In this document: positions 8,606-17,296 of the stretch, piece after piece | How the letters are laid out: the number at the start of each line of letters is the position of its first letter | Position numbering within the stretch: position 1 is the first letter of the stretch | DNA from: UBA1141 sp963665155 | GTDB lineage: Bacteria > Chloroflexota > Dehalococcoidia > Lucifugimonadales > UBA3495 | Direction: 5' to 3' | Assembly (NCBI GenBank): GCA_963665155.2 | Contig: CAXXFI010000001.1 | Span: 372,001 to 436,000 of the forward strand | DNA: 64,000 nt | Notes under the pieces: model-generated | The model's input: only the letters and a program-made list of their open reading frames with translations | Databases searched by the model: none | What the model was told of the DNA's origin: nothing | Made by a program: the position numbers and the translations under genes

Positions 8606-9660
8606 TGAAATTCTGGCCTTTTGGCAACGGCAAGCTAGAGACTCGGGACGACTCGTACACCGACACGCTGATAGCGGCGCTGGTGTCACGCGCCCAGGGC
8701 AAGAGCCTAGCTGTACCATCGGCAACGGCGGCCTTGGAAGCTTGCGCGGGTACCGTGGGGCGCGGCTTTGCGGCCTCCGAAGTCTCAGGCCCGGACACTC
8801 TCACCCGGGCCTTGACGCCTGGGATATTGGAGATGGTGGGCCGTTCGCTAATCCGGCGCGGTGAGATAGTCTTTTTGCTCGACACCACGGCGGGCAAGCT
8901 CAGGCTGGTACCGGCTGAATCCCACGATGTTTCCGGCGGGCCGTTTCCAGAGGAATGGGAGTACACCGTTACCCTGGGCGGACCTTCCAAGACCATGACC
9001 CATGAATTCGTACCGGCGGCCTCAGTGCTTCACTTCCGGTATGCCGCGGACCCTGCGCGGCCCTGGCGCGGAAACGGGCCGGTTGAAGTGGCGGCGCTGG
9101 CTGGCCGCATGAGCGCCGAGACGGTGAGGGCATTGGCCGGAGAATCCAGCGGGCCAGTGGGCCGACTCCTTTTGGGGATCCCGGTCGACGGCGCGGACGC
9201 CACTGTTAAGGGCCTCACCACTGACATATTGAACGCTAAGGGCCGTGTGGCGCTCTTGGAAACGGGAGACTGGAACGCTGCCGGAAGTGACACCAAGGTG
9301 GACCTGGAAACGCGGCGCTTCGGAGCTGAGCCGCCTGCCTCATTGGTGGAACTGGTATCAGTAGCCAGCCGGGAGATATACGCGGCTTGCGGATTCAACG
9401 CGGCATTGTGGGGCGGCGCCCAGGCAGCCAGTGTACGGGAAGCATGGCGGCTGGCCCTATTCGGCGTACTCTCACCCCTGGGGCGGCTGGTGCAAGCTGA
9501 GCTGCAATCCAAGCTCGACGATGAGGTCTCATTGACCTGGACTGAGCTCAGGGCCTCAGACCTCAGCGGTCGCGCCCGGGCCTTTCAGTCCATGGTAGGC
9601 GGCGGCATGGAAGTTGAGCGGGCGGCGGGCCTGGCCGGATTGATGGTGACCGATGACTAA
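8605..9660 (+). CDS. phage portal protein
   Basis: The protein has 351 residues, on the short side for HK97-type portals but apparently complete. The N-terminus (MKFWPFGNGK ... YTDTLIAALVSRAQGKSLAVPSATAALEACAG) and the later RSLIRRGEIVFLLD, VLHFRYAADPARPWRGNGP and SVREAWRLALFGVLSPLGRLVQAEL are characteristic of portals in phage and gene-transfer-agent clusters. The portal is the dodecameric DNA entry ring of the head. It is placed last among the head genes, the reverse of the usual portal-protease-capsid order. No terminase or tail gene is nearby. Confidence 0.85.
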   Translation: MKFWPFGNGKLETRDDSYTDTLIAALVSRAQGKSLAVPSATAALEACAGTVGRGFAASEVSGPDTLTRALTPGILEMVGRSLIRRGEIVFLLDTTAGKLRLVPAESHDVSGGPFPEEWEYTVTLGGPSKTMTHEFVPAASVLHFRYAADPARPWRGNGPVEVAALAGRMSAETVRALAGESSGPVGRLLLGIPVDGADATVKGLTTDILNAKGRVALLETGDWNAAGSDTKVDLETRRFGAEPPASLVELVSVASREIYAACGFNAALWGGAQAASVREAWRLALFGVLSPLGRLVQAELQSKLDDEVSLTWTELRASDLSGRARAFQSMVGGGMEVERAAGLAGLMVTDD

Positions 9661-9790
9661 GAAGCGCGGACCGGGGAGGCCATGCAGGAGCTGCGGGAAG
9701 GTGTTTGACACAGTCCCAGAGCGCCGGATGTTGTGCCTTGCCTGCTTCCAACGGGGCGGTAAGATTCCCGGCTACGGGAAGCTAGCCTAA
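9653..9790 (+). CDS. small zinc-ribbon protein, 45 residues
   Basis: ATG 9653 lies inside the end of the portal gene and the frame closes at 9790. The 45-residue product is rich in Lys and Arg and has two Cys pairs, C-x2-C (PCRSCGK) and C-x2-C (MLCLACF), spaced like a zinc ribbon. The overlap with the portal gene and the terminator just after it make it the last gene of the phage module. The function is unknown; small zinc proteins are common in phage operons. Confidence 0.65.
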   Translation: MTKKRGPGRPCRSCGKVFDTVPERRMLCLACFQRGGKIPGYGKLA

Positions 9791-9812
9791 ACCGGCATTC
9801 CTCCCCAACTTC

Positions 9813-9849
9813 AGCCGCCCACGTTTCGTCCAGTGTGGGCGGCTTTTTT
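9813..9849 (+). terminator. intrinsic terminator of the phage module
   Basis: The arms AGCCGCCCAC and GTGGGCGGCT form a perfect 10-bp stem with a 12-nt loop, followed by a run of T. It lies 23 bp after the zinc-ribbon gene. Confidence 0.9.
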
Positions 9850-9929
9850 ATTGGCCAATAGTGTTGTGATACTGAAAGTGATAACTATTTCTGGATTTTG
9901 GGGAGTTCATAGCTAAAATAGGGTATGCT

Positions 9930-10005
9930 TGGCGTCCCAGGCAGGATTCGAACCCGCGACCCGCTGCTTAGAAGGCAGCCGCTCTATCCCCTGAGCTACT
10001 GGGAC
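9930..10005 (-). tRNA. tRNA-Arg (anticodon TCT), CCA encoded
   Basis: Read on the minus strand it begins GTCCCAGTAGCTCAG, has the anticodon loop CTTCTAA (anticodon TCT, Arg, reads AGA), a T-loop GGTTCGAATCC and the matching acceptor arm CTGGGAC, then G and an encoded CCA. All four arms pair. It faces the phage module, and tRNA genes are common phage integration sites, but no second copy of its 3' end was seen in the window. Confidence 0.95.
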
Positions 10006-10340
10006 GTGATGGGTGGCTTGGAAGTAGCGGTGTTCTCCCCAACCGCAACTTGAATTTGATTATATCAAAACGCCTTGGGTAATACCTCTTTCGTCTATGT
10101 GCGCCTCGGTCTTTTAGCACGTCGTTCTTGGCTTCGTGCCGACACATTATGGTGCACCGGCGCCCGTTTCATCCCTGTCATTGTTTGCGTTGATCTTTGG
10201 CCTCTGTCAAAATGAGGAAGGTACAATCTTATTTGAGCGCAAGTTTTCAGGGGATCGCCGATAAATCGAGCATTGGGGCTATTGAGCCCTGCGCCTCTAG
10301 TGCGCTTTCCCGGACATCGTACCTATGGGAGTAGTGATAT
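10006..10340. other. intergenic region, 335 bp
   Basis: It lies between the divergent tRNA-Arg and PAC2 genes and must hold both promoters. No further gene is seen. Confidence 0.5.
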
Positions 10341-11291
10341 ATGGCCGAAGAGCTTGTTGTTTTCCATGAAAAACCCTCGGCTCAATATTTAATCGCCGGG
10401 TGGCGGCGGCAGTGGTCCGATGGCGGTGAAATCTCCAGCAGTCTGCCCAGGTACCTGATCGACCAGGTTAAAGCCAAGCGCATTGGTGAAATGAGCCCGG
10501 AGGTCTCCAAAATGTGCTATCCATTCCAGGTGCCGGGAACCCACGATCAATACCGGCCCTCGGCGGTCTACAAAGACGGGTTGCCATCCAGAGAAATGAT
10601 TCGGGAAAACGATTTCTATGACGCTGGGGATGGCCTAATCATATTCATGGGCGAAGAACCATGGTTTCGTATTGATATATATGCGGAAGCGTTCTTTCAG
10701 GCTTTGGAAAATCTGGGAGTAAGCAAGACGGTCGCCGTCGAAGGCTACAACGGCGCTTGCCCTCCGGACATGGAGCGCAGCGTTTCTTGCATCTATAGCC
10801 ATAGCCACATGAAAGAGTGGCTTGAAAAATTCGGTCTTAGGTTCTCGAACTACGGCAGCCAGGGAAGAAATGGACCGACCATCGGCATGTCTTTGGTTAG
10901 CATGGCCCACTTCCAGTACACCAAATTCGAGATGTTTAGGTTGGGGGCCATGGCGCCTATGTTTCCCTTCCTGACTAGTTCCAAGGAACCTGTGGGCATG
11001 ACCAAAGACCACAGGGCGATCTACGATATTACTCGCCGGATCAACTCCATGTTCGACTTGAGCCTGAACTTAACTGAGTTGATGATCTTAGGAGAACAGG
11101 AGTCTCGCACATTGCAGGAAGCCTTGGAAAAGATTGCGCTCGAGAATCCCAACGCCAAGGAGATAATAGACCGGGTCCGGTCGGAGCATAGCTTTGTTCC
11201 ATTCGTGGAAACCGTCGAATTGAACCCCGCTTTGGACAAAACGTTGGAAGACATTCTGAGGAATCTGCCGGATCAGCCCGAATCAAATTAA
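10341..11291 (+). CDS. PAC2 family protein
   Basis: The protein has 316 residues. FQVPGTHDQYRPSAVYKDGLP, DGLIIFMGEEPWFRIDIYAEAFFQALENLGVSKTVAVEGYNGACP and YGSQGRNGPTIGMSLVSMA follow the fold of PAC2 (proteasome assembly chaperone-like) proteins, which are widespread in actinobacteria, Chloroflexota and archaea. Their role in bacteria is not settled. The C-terminal 60 residues are helical. The gene is intact and converges on the broken binding-protein gene, with about 10 bp between the ends. Confidence 0.85.
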   Translation: MAEELVVFHEKPSAQYLIAGWRRQWSDGGEISSSLPRYLIDQVKAKRIGEMSPEVSKMCYPFQVPGTHDQYRPSAVYKDGLPSREMIRENDFYDAGDGLIIFMGEEPWFRIDIYAEAFFQALENLGVSKTVAVEGYNGACPPDMERSVSCIYSHSHMKEWLEKFGLRFSNYGSQGRNGPTIGMSLVSMAHFQYTKFEMFRLGAMAPMFPFLTSSKEPVGMTKDHRAIYDITRRINSMFDLSLNLTELMILGEQESRTLQEALEKIALENPNAKEIIDRVRSEHSFVPFVETVELNPALDKTLEDILRNLPDQPESN

Positions 11292-11299
11292 ACCCTTGA

Positions 11300-12021
11300 C
11301 TCGTAAAAATTCTTAAAAAGATTCTCTGGCAGATCCAGAAGACCCGCAATGCGTCGCCGGAAACAGCGCCTTTTTCTACCAGGCTGGACAAGCCGCGACC
11401 ACTCACGGCCCCAGCGTCGTACTCGCCCGAAAGCACGCGCTCTATGACGTCCTTTTGGTCGAAGCTCGTGGAGGACTGCCGTTCGTCGAAAAACGTGCAT
11501 GCTGCCAGATCCACTTTAGGATTGATGCCCGACTGCTTCAGGAAATAATGGGCCAGCAGGCCGGCTTCGACTGAACCTCGACTGCCCAACGCCAACCGTT
11601 TGCCCATCATATCTTCGACCGTATCAATCTCGGAGCCGGGTTTAGTAACAAATTGGGTGACGAAGTCAAAATCAACGTCACGCATGGCTATCACCCGGCA
11701 GGGCTCCTCCAGTTGCTTTTTAATTCTCACGTAGTTGAGGGGGCCGTTCCAAGCCAGGTCGATTTCCCCGGCCACAAGTGCGTCAACCACGGCCATTTCG
11801 TCGGAATATAGCACCCATTCCAGGTCGATTCCCAGCCGCTTGAAGTGGGTTTCAATGCCCTGAAAAGCCGCCATGTGGGATGAAACCAAAGAGGCAAATG
11901 GATGATTATCAACGAATCGTTTTATCAATCGCTTTTTCAATGGACCATCGGCATTCGAGTTTAATGCCCGCCGTCGCGATAAATAACAGTGTAAAAGCAA
12001 ACGGTATAGCGTTTGCCTCAC
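11300..12021 (-). pseudogene. PhnD-like phosphonate/phosphite ABC-transporter binding protein, both ends degraded
   Basis: The central part is clear: MAAFQGIETHFKRLGIDLEWVLYSDEMAVVDALVAGEIDLAWNGPLNYV, GKRLALGSRGSVEAGLLAHYFLKQSGI and FDQKDVIERVLSGEYDAGAVSGRG are the lobes of the phosphate/phosphonate-type substrate-binding family. The protein then breaks after ALRVFW (about 11340): the expected C-terminal lobe is missing and the frame runs on antisense to the PAC2 gene. The N-terminal 40 residues do not look like a signal peptide. No permease or ATPase genes are nearby, so this is probably a remnant. Confidence 0.7.
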
Positions 12022-12226
12022 AACCTGGTGAGCCGCGAGAGATCATATCTCAAAATAGTAAAAAGAATCAGGATTTCACGTTGGTTGACCCTCTTTTTGG
12101 CCCCTGCTACACTCGCCGAGCAATATGTTCCCCAAAAATACGGCTAAGGATAATACCTGCAACGGCAGACTATCTGCTGGAATAATCGTCCGCTCGGCTT
12201 GAAGCAATCCTGGGTCGCCAGGGACC

Positions 12227-12264
12227 TCTTAAACAAGGTAGCAGACTCTTAAACAAGGTAGCAG
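12227..12264. repeat. direct repeat, 2 x 19 bp
   Basis: Two perfect adjoining copies of CTCTTAAACAAGGTAGCAG stand immediately before the 15-bp tandem array. Confidence 0.85.
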
Positions 12265-12524
12265 GTTGATTAAATCAAGGATTGATTAAATAAGGATTGA
12301 TTAAATAAGGATTGATTACCTAAGGATTGATTAAATAAGGATTGCAATTGATTAAATAAGGATTGATTAAATAGGATTGATTAAATAAGGATTGATTAAA
12401 TAAGGATTGATTAAATAAGGATTGATTAAATAAGGATTGATTAAATAAGGATTGATTAAATAAGGGTTGATAAATGATTAAATAAAGGGATTGATTAAAT
12501 AATTGATTAAATAAGGATTGATTT
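12265..12524. repeat. 15-bp AT-rich tandem array, about 17 units
   Basis: Unit TTGATTAAATAAGGA, mostly perfect, with a few variants (one CAAGG, one CCTAAGG, an extra GCAATT, and short units near the right end). Each unit carries AAGGA, and the last lies just before the ATG at 12528, so it may serve as the ribosome-binding site. Spacers are absent, so this is not a CRISPR. Confidence 0.95.
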
Positions 12525-12527
12525 TAT

Positions 12528-12998
12528 ATGGTGGATTCTCCCGTATCCAATGGGGCAGGCAGCTTATTCGTCGGACGCCGCCGGGAGATGGCAGCGTTGG
12601 AGGGGGCGCTGGACGACGCCATGGCGGGTCGCGGTGGGTTGGCCATGCTGGCTGGCGAACCTGGGATAGGAAAGACAAGAATAGCCCAAGAGTTGGTGGC
12701 CCGAGCCAGGAGTTTGGGTGCGCAAACATTCTGGGGGTGGTGCTACGAGCAGGAGGGAGCGCCGCCCTATTGGCCATGGGTGCAACCGATACGCTTGTAT
12801 ATACAGCAGACGGATGGGGAGACGCTTGGCCGGCAGATGGGTCGGGGGGCGGCGGAAATAGGGGACATAGTACCGGAGCTGAGAGACAAGCTGCCGGGCT
12901 TGGAAGATCCGTCGCCCCTCGAGCCGGAGCAGGCCCGTTTTCGATTATTTGAGTCGATAGTCACGTTTCTGAAGAACGTGGCCGAGAGCCAAGCTTGA
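12528..12998 (+). pseudogene. AAA ATPase/TPR regulator, N-terminal fragment
   Basis: The 156 residues start SLFVGRRREMAALEGALDDAMAGRGGLAMLAGEPGIGKTRIAQEL, a Walker A (GEPGIGKT) in the typical N-terminus of large signalling ATPases that carry LuxR or adenylate-cyclase domains. The frame ends right after FLKNVAESQ, where full-length relatives continue into the Walker B region, and the end meets the old IS1182-type element. It is therefore a truncated gene. A C-terminal piece of a protein of this kind lies at 33589-35406. Confidence 0.8.
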
Positions 12999-13183
12999 TT
13001 CCCTCGCAAAAAGGCCTGTTTGAGATGAACCCTGGCGTGCGAAGGGGCCTGGAAGGGAGGAGGCCACGGGATGCCGGCTGCTGGCCTCACCGCACCATCT
13101 GCCGCGCTCAGGACAAGCGTGATCCCGTTGCGGTACCCCTTCCGTGGCTCAGGGCACCCGGTGGAAGCTGTGGAGCGGCGCCC

Positions 13184-14307
13184 TCATGCGGCCGTGACCG
13201 CAGGTACCGTCCCGACCGCCCGCTGAGCCGTGTTCTCCATCTCCACCAGGCGTGCATGGACCATCCGCTTGAAGTTGCACGCCAACGCCTTCAGGTAGAC
13301 GGCAAGCCGCACCCGACGGCCCCCTCGCACCCGCAAGCGCCCAAGCCCGTGGGCGCGCTTCAGCTCGGAGTTCGTTCCCTCGATACCGGCCCTTATGGCA
13401 TACCGCTTGCGCCACTCCTCGGTGGCCTCGGCCCTCCGGCGCCGCTCGATGTTCACCTTCACCAGGTCCGTCTTGAGGACGTAGGCCCCCGCACGCCGGT
13501 CCAGCTTCACTGGGCAACGGGACCGCAAGGGGCAGGGCTCGCATGTTGTCCTGGCAAAGTGGACCTCTACCCGCTCCGGCGCATCCTCCAGCTCGTGCTC
13601 CTCGATGGACGGGTGGCCGGCGGGGCACACCGTGGCCTGCTCCCCTGTGACGTCGATCTGAAAGTCCGCGGCGGTGAGCGGCGGTGGTCCGTCACCCTCT
13701 CCTTCGTGCGAGTTCCCCGGCGCCGACCCCGCCACCGGGCTCACCAGTTCCGTTCCCCGGCGCGAGGCTTCGAAGGCATTGCGGCCCGACCCCTACGCCG
13801 TGTCGGCGAAGAGCTCGTCCGGTCGGACCTTCCGCTCCGCGAGCCCGTCAACGACCGGCACGCTCACGTCGGTGTCGCTCCCACTCGAGGGGGTCACCTC
13901 CACGTGGGTGATGAGCTGGGTGGCGTTCTCCTCGTGGCAGGTCTCCGCCACCTGCACCTCGTACCCCTTCCCCTTGTGGCCGCTGTAGGTCACATCCGGG
14001 TCGTGGGGCGATTGCAGCGAGTCGGCGGACACCTGCTTCGGGTCCTTCAAGGCCACGGGCACCTTGCATTCCCCAGCATCGTCGTCATCGTCCCTGGGGC
14101 GCCCGTCCCGGTGTTTGCCCACATGGCACTGCTCCCGCAGCAGCCGCTCCAGCAGCCGGTACTCCTCCAGCTGGGCAGCAGTCGTGCCATGGAACCGGTC
14201 CACCAGCCGGTAGAGGTCCCGGGCACAGACCGAAAGGCGTCGCCGACCCTCCCCCGTGCGGGCGTCCTCGTAGTGGGTCGCCTCGTCTTCTTCCTTCAAA
14301 TAGCCCC
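13184..14307 (-). pseudogene. old IS1182-type transposase, C-terminal part with in-frame stop
   Basis: Two open stretches in the same frame are joined by a TAG at 13793-13795 where ELFADTA(Y)GSGRNAFEASRRG would read through; a Tyr is expected. Upstream lie DVTYSGHKGKGYEVQVAETC and ITHVEVTPSSGSDTDV, downstream the Cys cluster CEPCPLRSRCPV, KRYAIRAGIEGTNSELKRAHGL and the helical end, all typical of the IS1182 family. Its N-terminal piece is at 16475-16636, beyond the inserted MITE-IS-MITE block; the segment between them (roughly residues 55-230) is missing. It is not closely related to the two 1869-bp copies nearby. Confidence 0.85.
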
Positions 14308-14460
14308 CTAGTATTACAACGACAGATCACAAAAAAGGGGCCTTGAGCACCTCTTCATGGCTGTTAGGCGCGTGGGCTGACAGCTTTGTGGTCTTGCGTT
14401 CCGCGAAGCGATTTCTGCCCCAAAACTGACCAATTTGAGAAAGCGTCGTTGTAATACTAG
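14308..14460. repeat. MITE copy 1 (153 bp with CTAG ends)
   Basis: The ends CTAGTATTACAACGAC and GTCGTTGTAATACTAG are inverted repeats. The interior is non-coding and is repeated at 16322-16474 and 21394-21546 with only a few differences. The terminal 13 bases TAGTATTACAACG are the same as those of the IS701-like element, so it was probably mobilised by an IS701-type transposase. It interrupts the old IS1182 transposase. Confidence 0.9.
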
Positions 14461-16325
14461 AACTCCGGCCGAAAAGTACCCTGACCTAGGCTGTCCCGAT
14501 ATACTGGGCAAGAGATTTAATAAATGGGTGTGGGAGGTTGAGGATGCTGGGAGTACGGTCGGCGCAACGAGGGCTGCTGGAAGCGGATCACCTGTACCTG
14601 GACTATGTGGGCCGGGGCTCCTTCTATGGCTTCCTGGCCTCCCTGCGGGGACAGCTATTTCGAGACGAAGAGTTCGCCGAGCTATATTGCCCAGACAATG
14701 GCCGGGATAGCGTGCCCCCAAGTCTGGTGGCCACTGCGCTGTTGTTGCAAGCCTACGACAAAGTCAGCGACGCCGAAGCCAAACAGCGGGCGGATTTTGA
14801 TATCCGGTGGAAGGTGGCGTTGGGGATTGAGGTGGAGGACCGGCCCTTTGCCAAGAGCACGCTGCAGCTGTTTCGAGCCCAGCTGATCCTCCACGACCGG
14901 GTGCGGGCCGTCTTTCAGCGCAGCCTCCAATTCGCCCGGCAGACCGGATACCTGAAAGGACGCCGGATGAAGGTGGCGGTAGACACCACCTACATTCTGG
15001 GCCGAGGGGCGGTCAAGGACACCTACAACTTGCTGGCCGACGGCATAGTCCAGGTAGTGCGGGCGCTTTCGGACCTGGATGGGACGCGGCCCGAGGAATG
15101 GGCCTTGAGACACGGTCTGGAACTCTACTTTGGCTCCAGTGTGAAGGGAGAGGCAGAGATTGACTGGGACAACCAGAAAGAGCGGCAAGCCTTACTGCAG
15201 AAGATAGTAGCCGATGCCGACCTGGTGTTGGAGCTGGCCCGTCAGGTCCAGGGTCAGTTCCCCGAGGAGAGCCCCCAGCGCCAGGGTATAGTGGAAGCGG
15301 CGGAGTTGCTGGGGCAACTGTTACTGCAGGATGTGGAACGCCAGGAGGATGGCCCAGCCCTGAAGGATGGGGTAAGCCGGGACCGCATCCCTTCGGTACA
15401 CGACCCGGAGATGCGCCACGGCCGTAAAAGCAGCAGCAAACGCTTCGACGGACATAAGGCTGCGGTGGTGGTGGATACCGATTCCCAACTGGTGACCGCG
15501 GTAGACATCCTGCCCGGCAATGCCGGTGACAACACTGGAGTCCTGGAACTGGTGGAGCAGAGTGAGGAGAACACGGGCATAGCGGTGGAGGAGACTATCG
15601 GGGATGCGGCCTATGGGGATGGCGGGACGCGGCAGGCCTTTGCCGATGCTGGTCGGACTCTAATAGCCAAGGTGCCGGGTCGCCCTAATAAGGCCTGCTT
15701 CCCCAAGGAGGACTTCCAGATCGACTTGGAGGCAGGAACCTGCACCTGCCCAGCCGGTAATGTTACCCACACCCTGCGGACCTTCGGCACCCGGACCAAC
15801 CGGTTGGGTCGGACCTACCTGGCCCGGAGTTTCCAATTCGACCCGGCGGTCTGCGGCGTATGCCCCCTGCGGTCCCAGTGCGTGGCGGCGCGGTACGGGG
15901 CGGGACGCACCGTAGCCCTGCATCCCCAAGAGGCGCTCTTGCAACAAGCCCGGGACTTCCAGCGGAGTGAGGGCTTTGCTGAATACCGTAGGCTGCGCCA
16001 GGCGGCCGAGCATCGCCTGGCGCGGCTGGCGCAACTGGGGGTCCGCCAATCTCGCTACTTCGGCCGAGCCAAGACCCGATTCCAACTACTCATGGCGGCC
16101 ACGGTGGCCAACCTGACCCTGGTGGCTACCAAGATGGGGATGATATCTCCGGCTCCAGGCTCCTCTCACGATAAACCGGACCAGCAAGCCCCAGGGTCGC
16201 CCATCGTTACTACCCAATTCATATTGGCCGCAGCCAACTGGGTCACTCTTAGCCTCAGACTTACAGTCCACTGGTTATCCTCCACGCCATCCCGTCACAG
16301 CAGGGCTTTTCAGCCGGGTTTCTAG
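14457..16325 (+). mobile_element. IS1182-family element, copy 1 (1869 bp with CTAG flanks)
   Basis: The left end CTAGAACTCCGGCCGAAAAG and the right end (inverted CTAGAAACCCGGCTGAAAAG) form imperfect terminal repeats. The flanking CTAG tetramers are shared with the ends of MITE copies 1 and 2, so the element sits exactly between two MITEs. An almost identical copy of equal length lies inverted at 19529-21397. Confidence 0.9.
14544..16325 (+). CDS. IS1182-family transposase, copy 1
   Basis: A 593-residue protein; ATG 14544 is chosen because GGGAGG lies 9 nt upstream (a TTG at 14538 is an alternative). The N-terminal DUF772-type domain (YLDYVGRGSFYGFLASLRGQLF...DSVPPSLVATALLLQAYDKVSDAEA) precedes VAVDTTYILGRGAVKDTYNLL, GHKAAVVVDTDSQLVTAVDILPGNAGD and AVEETIGDAAYGDGGTR, with DDE-type acidic residues. 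It ends with a Cys-rich segment (CGVCPLRSQCVAARY) and a C-terminal helical region. The stop TAG is part of the terminal CTAG. The frame is intact and it differs from copy 2 by a single residue, so it was probably active recently. Confidence 0.92.
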   Translation: MLGVRSAQRGLLEADHLYLDYVGRGSFYGFLASLRGQLFRDEEFAELYCPDNGRDSVPPSLVATALLLQAYDKVSDAEAKQRADFDIRWKVALGIEVEDRPFAKSTLQLFRAQLILHDRVRAVFQRSLQFARQTGYLKGRRMKVAVDTTYILGRGAVKDTYNLLADGIVQVVRALSDLDGTRPEEWALRHGLELYFGSSVKGEAEIDWDNQKERQALLQKIVADADLVLELARQVQGQFPEESPQRQGIVEAAELLGQLLLQDVERQEDGPALKDGVSRDRIPSVHDPEMRHGRKSSSKRFDGHKAAVVVDTDSQLVTAVDILPGNAGDNTGVLELVEQSEENTGIAVEETIGDAAYGDGGTRQAFADAGRTLIAKVPGRPNKACFPKEDFQIDLEAGTCTCPAGNVTHTLRTFGTRTNRLGRTYLARSFQFDPAVCGVCPLRSQCVAARYGAGRTVALHPQEALLQQARDFQRSEGFAEYRRLRQAAEHRLARLAQLGVRQSRYFGRAKTRFQLLMAATVANLTLVATKMGMISPAPGSSHDKPDQQAPGSPIVTTQFILAAANWVTLSLRLTVHWLSSTPSRHSRAFQPGF

Positions 16326-16474
16326 TATTACAACGACGGATCACAAAAAAGGGGCCTCGAGCACCTCTTCATGGCTGTTAGGCGCGTGGGCTGACAGCTT
16401 TGTGGTCTTGCGTTCCGCGAAGCGATTTCTGCCCCAAAACTGACCAATTTGAGAAAGCGTCGTTGTAATACTAG
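16322..16474. repeat. MITE copy 2 (153 bp)
   Basis: Same length and orientation as copy 1, with CTAG at both ends. It abuts the right end of IS1182 copy 1 and borders the N-terminal stub of the old transposase. Confidence 0.9.
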
Positions 16475-16636
16475 ATGGTCACCATCGACGTCGATCTCCA
16501 TTCCCGCCAAGCCAACGCGGTCCAGTCCATCCACAAAGGCGGCAACAAAGCGGGACGGGTGATCCTCTGGAAGGAGATCATCAAGGGTCGGGGGAAGAAG
16601 CCAGGCCTGCTCGCGATTCAATGGTCGTAGCGGCAT
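16475..16636 (-). pseudogene. old IS1182-type transposase, N-terminal stub
   Basis: MPLRPLNREQAWLLPPTLDDLLPEDHPSRFVAAFVDGLDRVGL is the standard start of IS1182-family transposases. It is cut at VDG by MITE copy 2. It pairs with the C-terminal part at 13184-14307 in the same orientation. Confidence 0.85.
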
Positions 16637-17053
16637 GGGGGGTTCCTGAACGCAGATTACCCCCATTGTAGCCGCCTGGACTCAATCGGTATTGGCTTTC
16701 TGAGACAGGCTCGAGAGTCGAAGCATACCTGAAACACGGCCTGGCGGTTTTGGTGGCACTGAGTTCGGTCTCCCGAGTACTGGTCATCCACCCAGACATT
16801 GTGAGCAGCAAATTAAACAGATTGACATGACTTATCTTGGCTTGCGCATGTGGTAAAGAGACTAGGTAGTAGAAAGGCTGACCTTTTGGCCAGCCTCTTT
16901 GCCGGGAGATTTCTAGAATTTGTTTCAGGTGGAGTTTGACCAGCGATACGGATCCGGGCTACCGCCACGTCTAGCAAGATGCGTCCCCCAGGGATCACAT
17001 AGTAAGAAAACTATGCGAAATCCTATGGGTCAATAAGCGAATGAGGTGAGCAA
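16637..17053. other. intergenic region, about 415 bp
   Basis: It holds the outer end of the old IS1182-type element (no clear terminal repeat found) and a terminator-like hairpin at 16875-16900. No gene is seen. Confidence 0.5.
16875..16900 (+). terminator. terminator-like hairpin
   Basis: AGGCTGACC and GGCCAGCCT pair over 9 bp with one mismatch around a TTTT loop, followed by CTTT. No intact upstream gene is served by it now. Confidence 0.5.
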
Positions 17054-17286
17054 ATGGGAGACCAGTGGGACCATAGAATGGCCTCGGTGAACGGCATCAA
17101 CATTCACTACGTGCTCGAAGGACAGGGCCTGGTGGTACTGCTCCATGGCTGGCCGGAATTCTGGTACGGTTGGCCCAACAAATTCCAGTCTAATCCCGCC
17201 GCTTCCAGAATATCGTGCCTGACATGCCTGGATTTGGATACTCGGATAAACCGCTCTCAGGGTACGATACACGGAGTGGGTATTAG
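17054..17286 (+). pseudogene. alpha/beta hydrolase, N-terminal remnant with frameshift
   Basis: GTG or ATG starts near 17054 give ASVNGINIHYVLEGQGLVVLLHGWPEFWYGW, the oxyanion-hole HGWPE motif of epoxide-hydrolase-like proteins. After about 17195 the match moves to another frame (FQNIVPDMPGFGYSDKPLSGYD) and stops at 17286. The nucleophile elbow and all later parts are missing, so this is a dead fragment of about 75 residues within the segment between the two IS1182 copies. Confidence 0.8.
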
Positions 17287-17296
17287 TCTGTATCCA

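Noticed and set aside
9930..10005. tRNA-Arg as phage attachment site
   Set aside because: No second copy of the tRNA 3' end was found in the window and the phage module lacks an integrase, so the site is only suggestive.
12265..12524. CRISPR array
   Set aside because: The units are directly adjacent with no unique spacers, and no cas genes are nearby.
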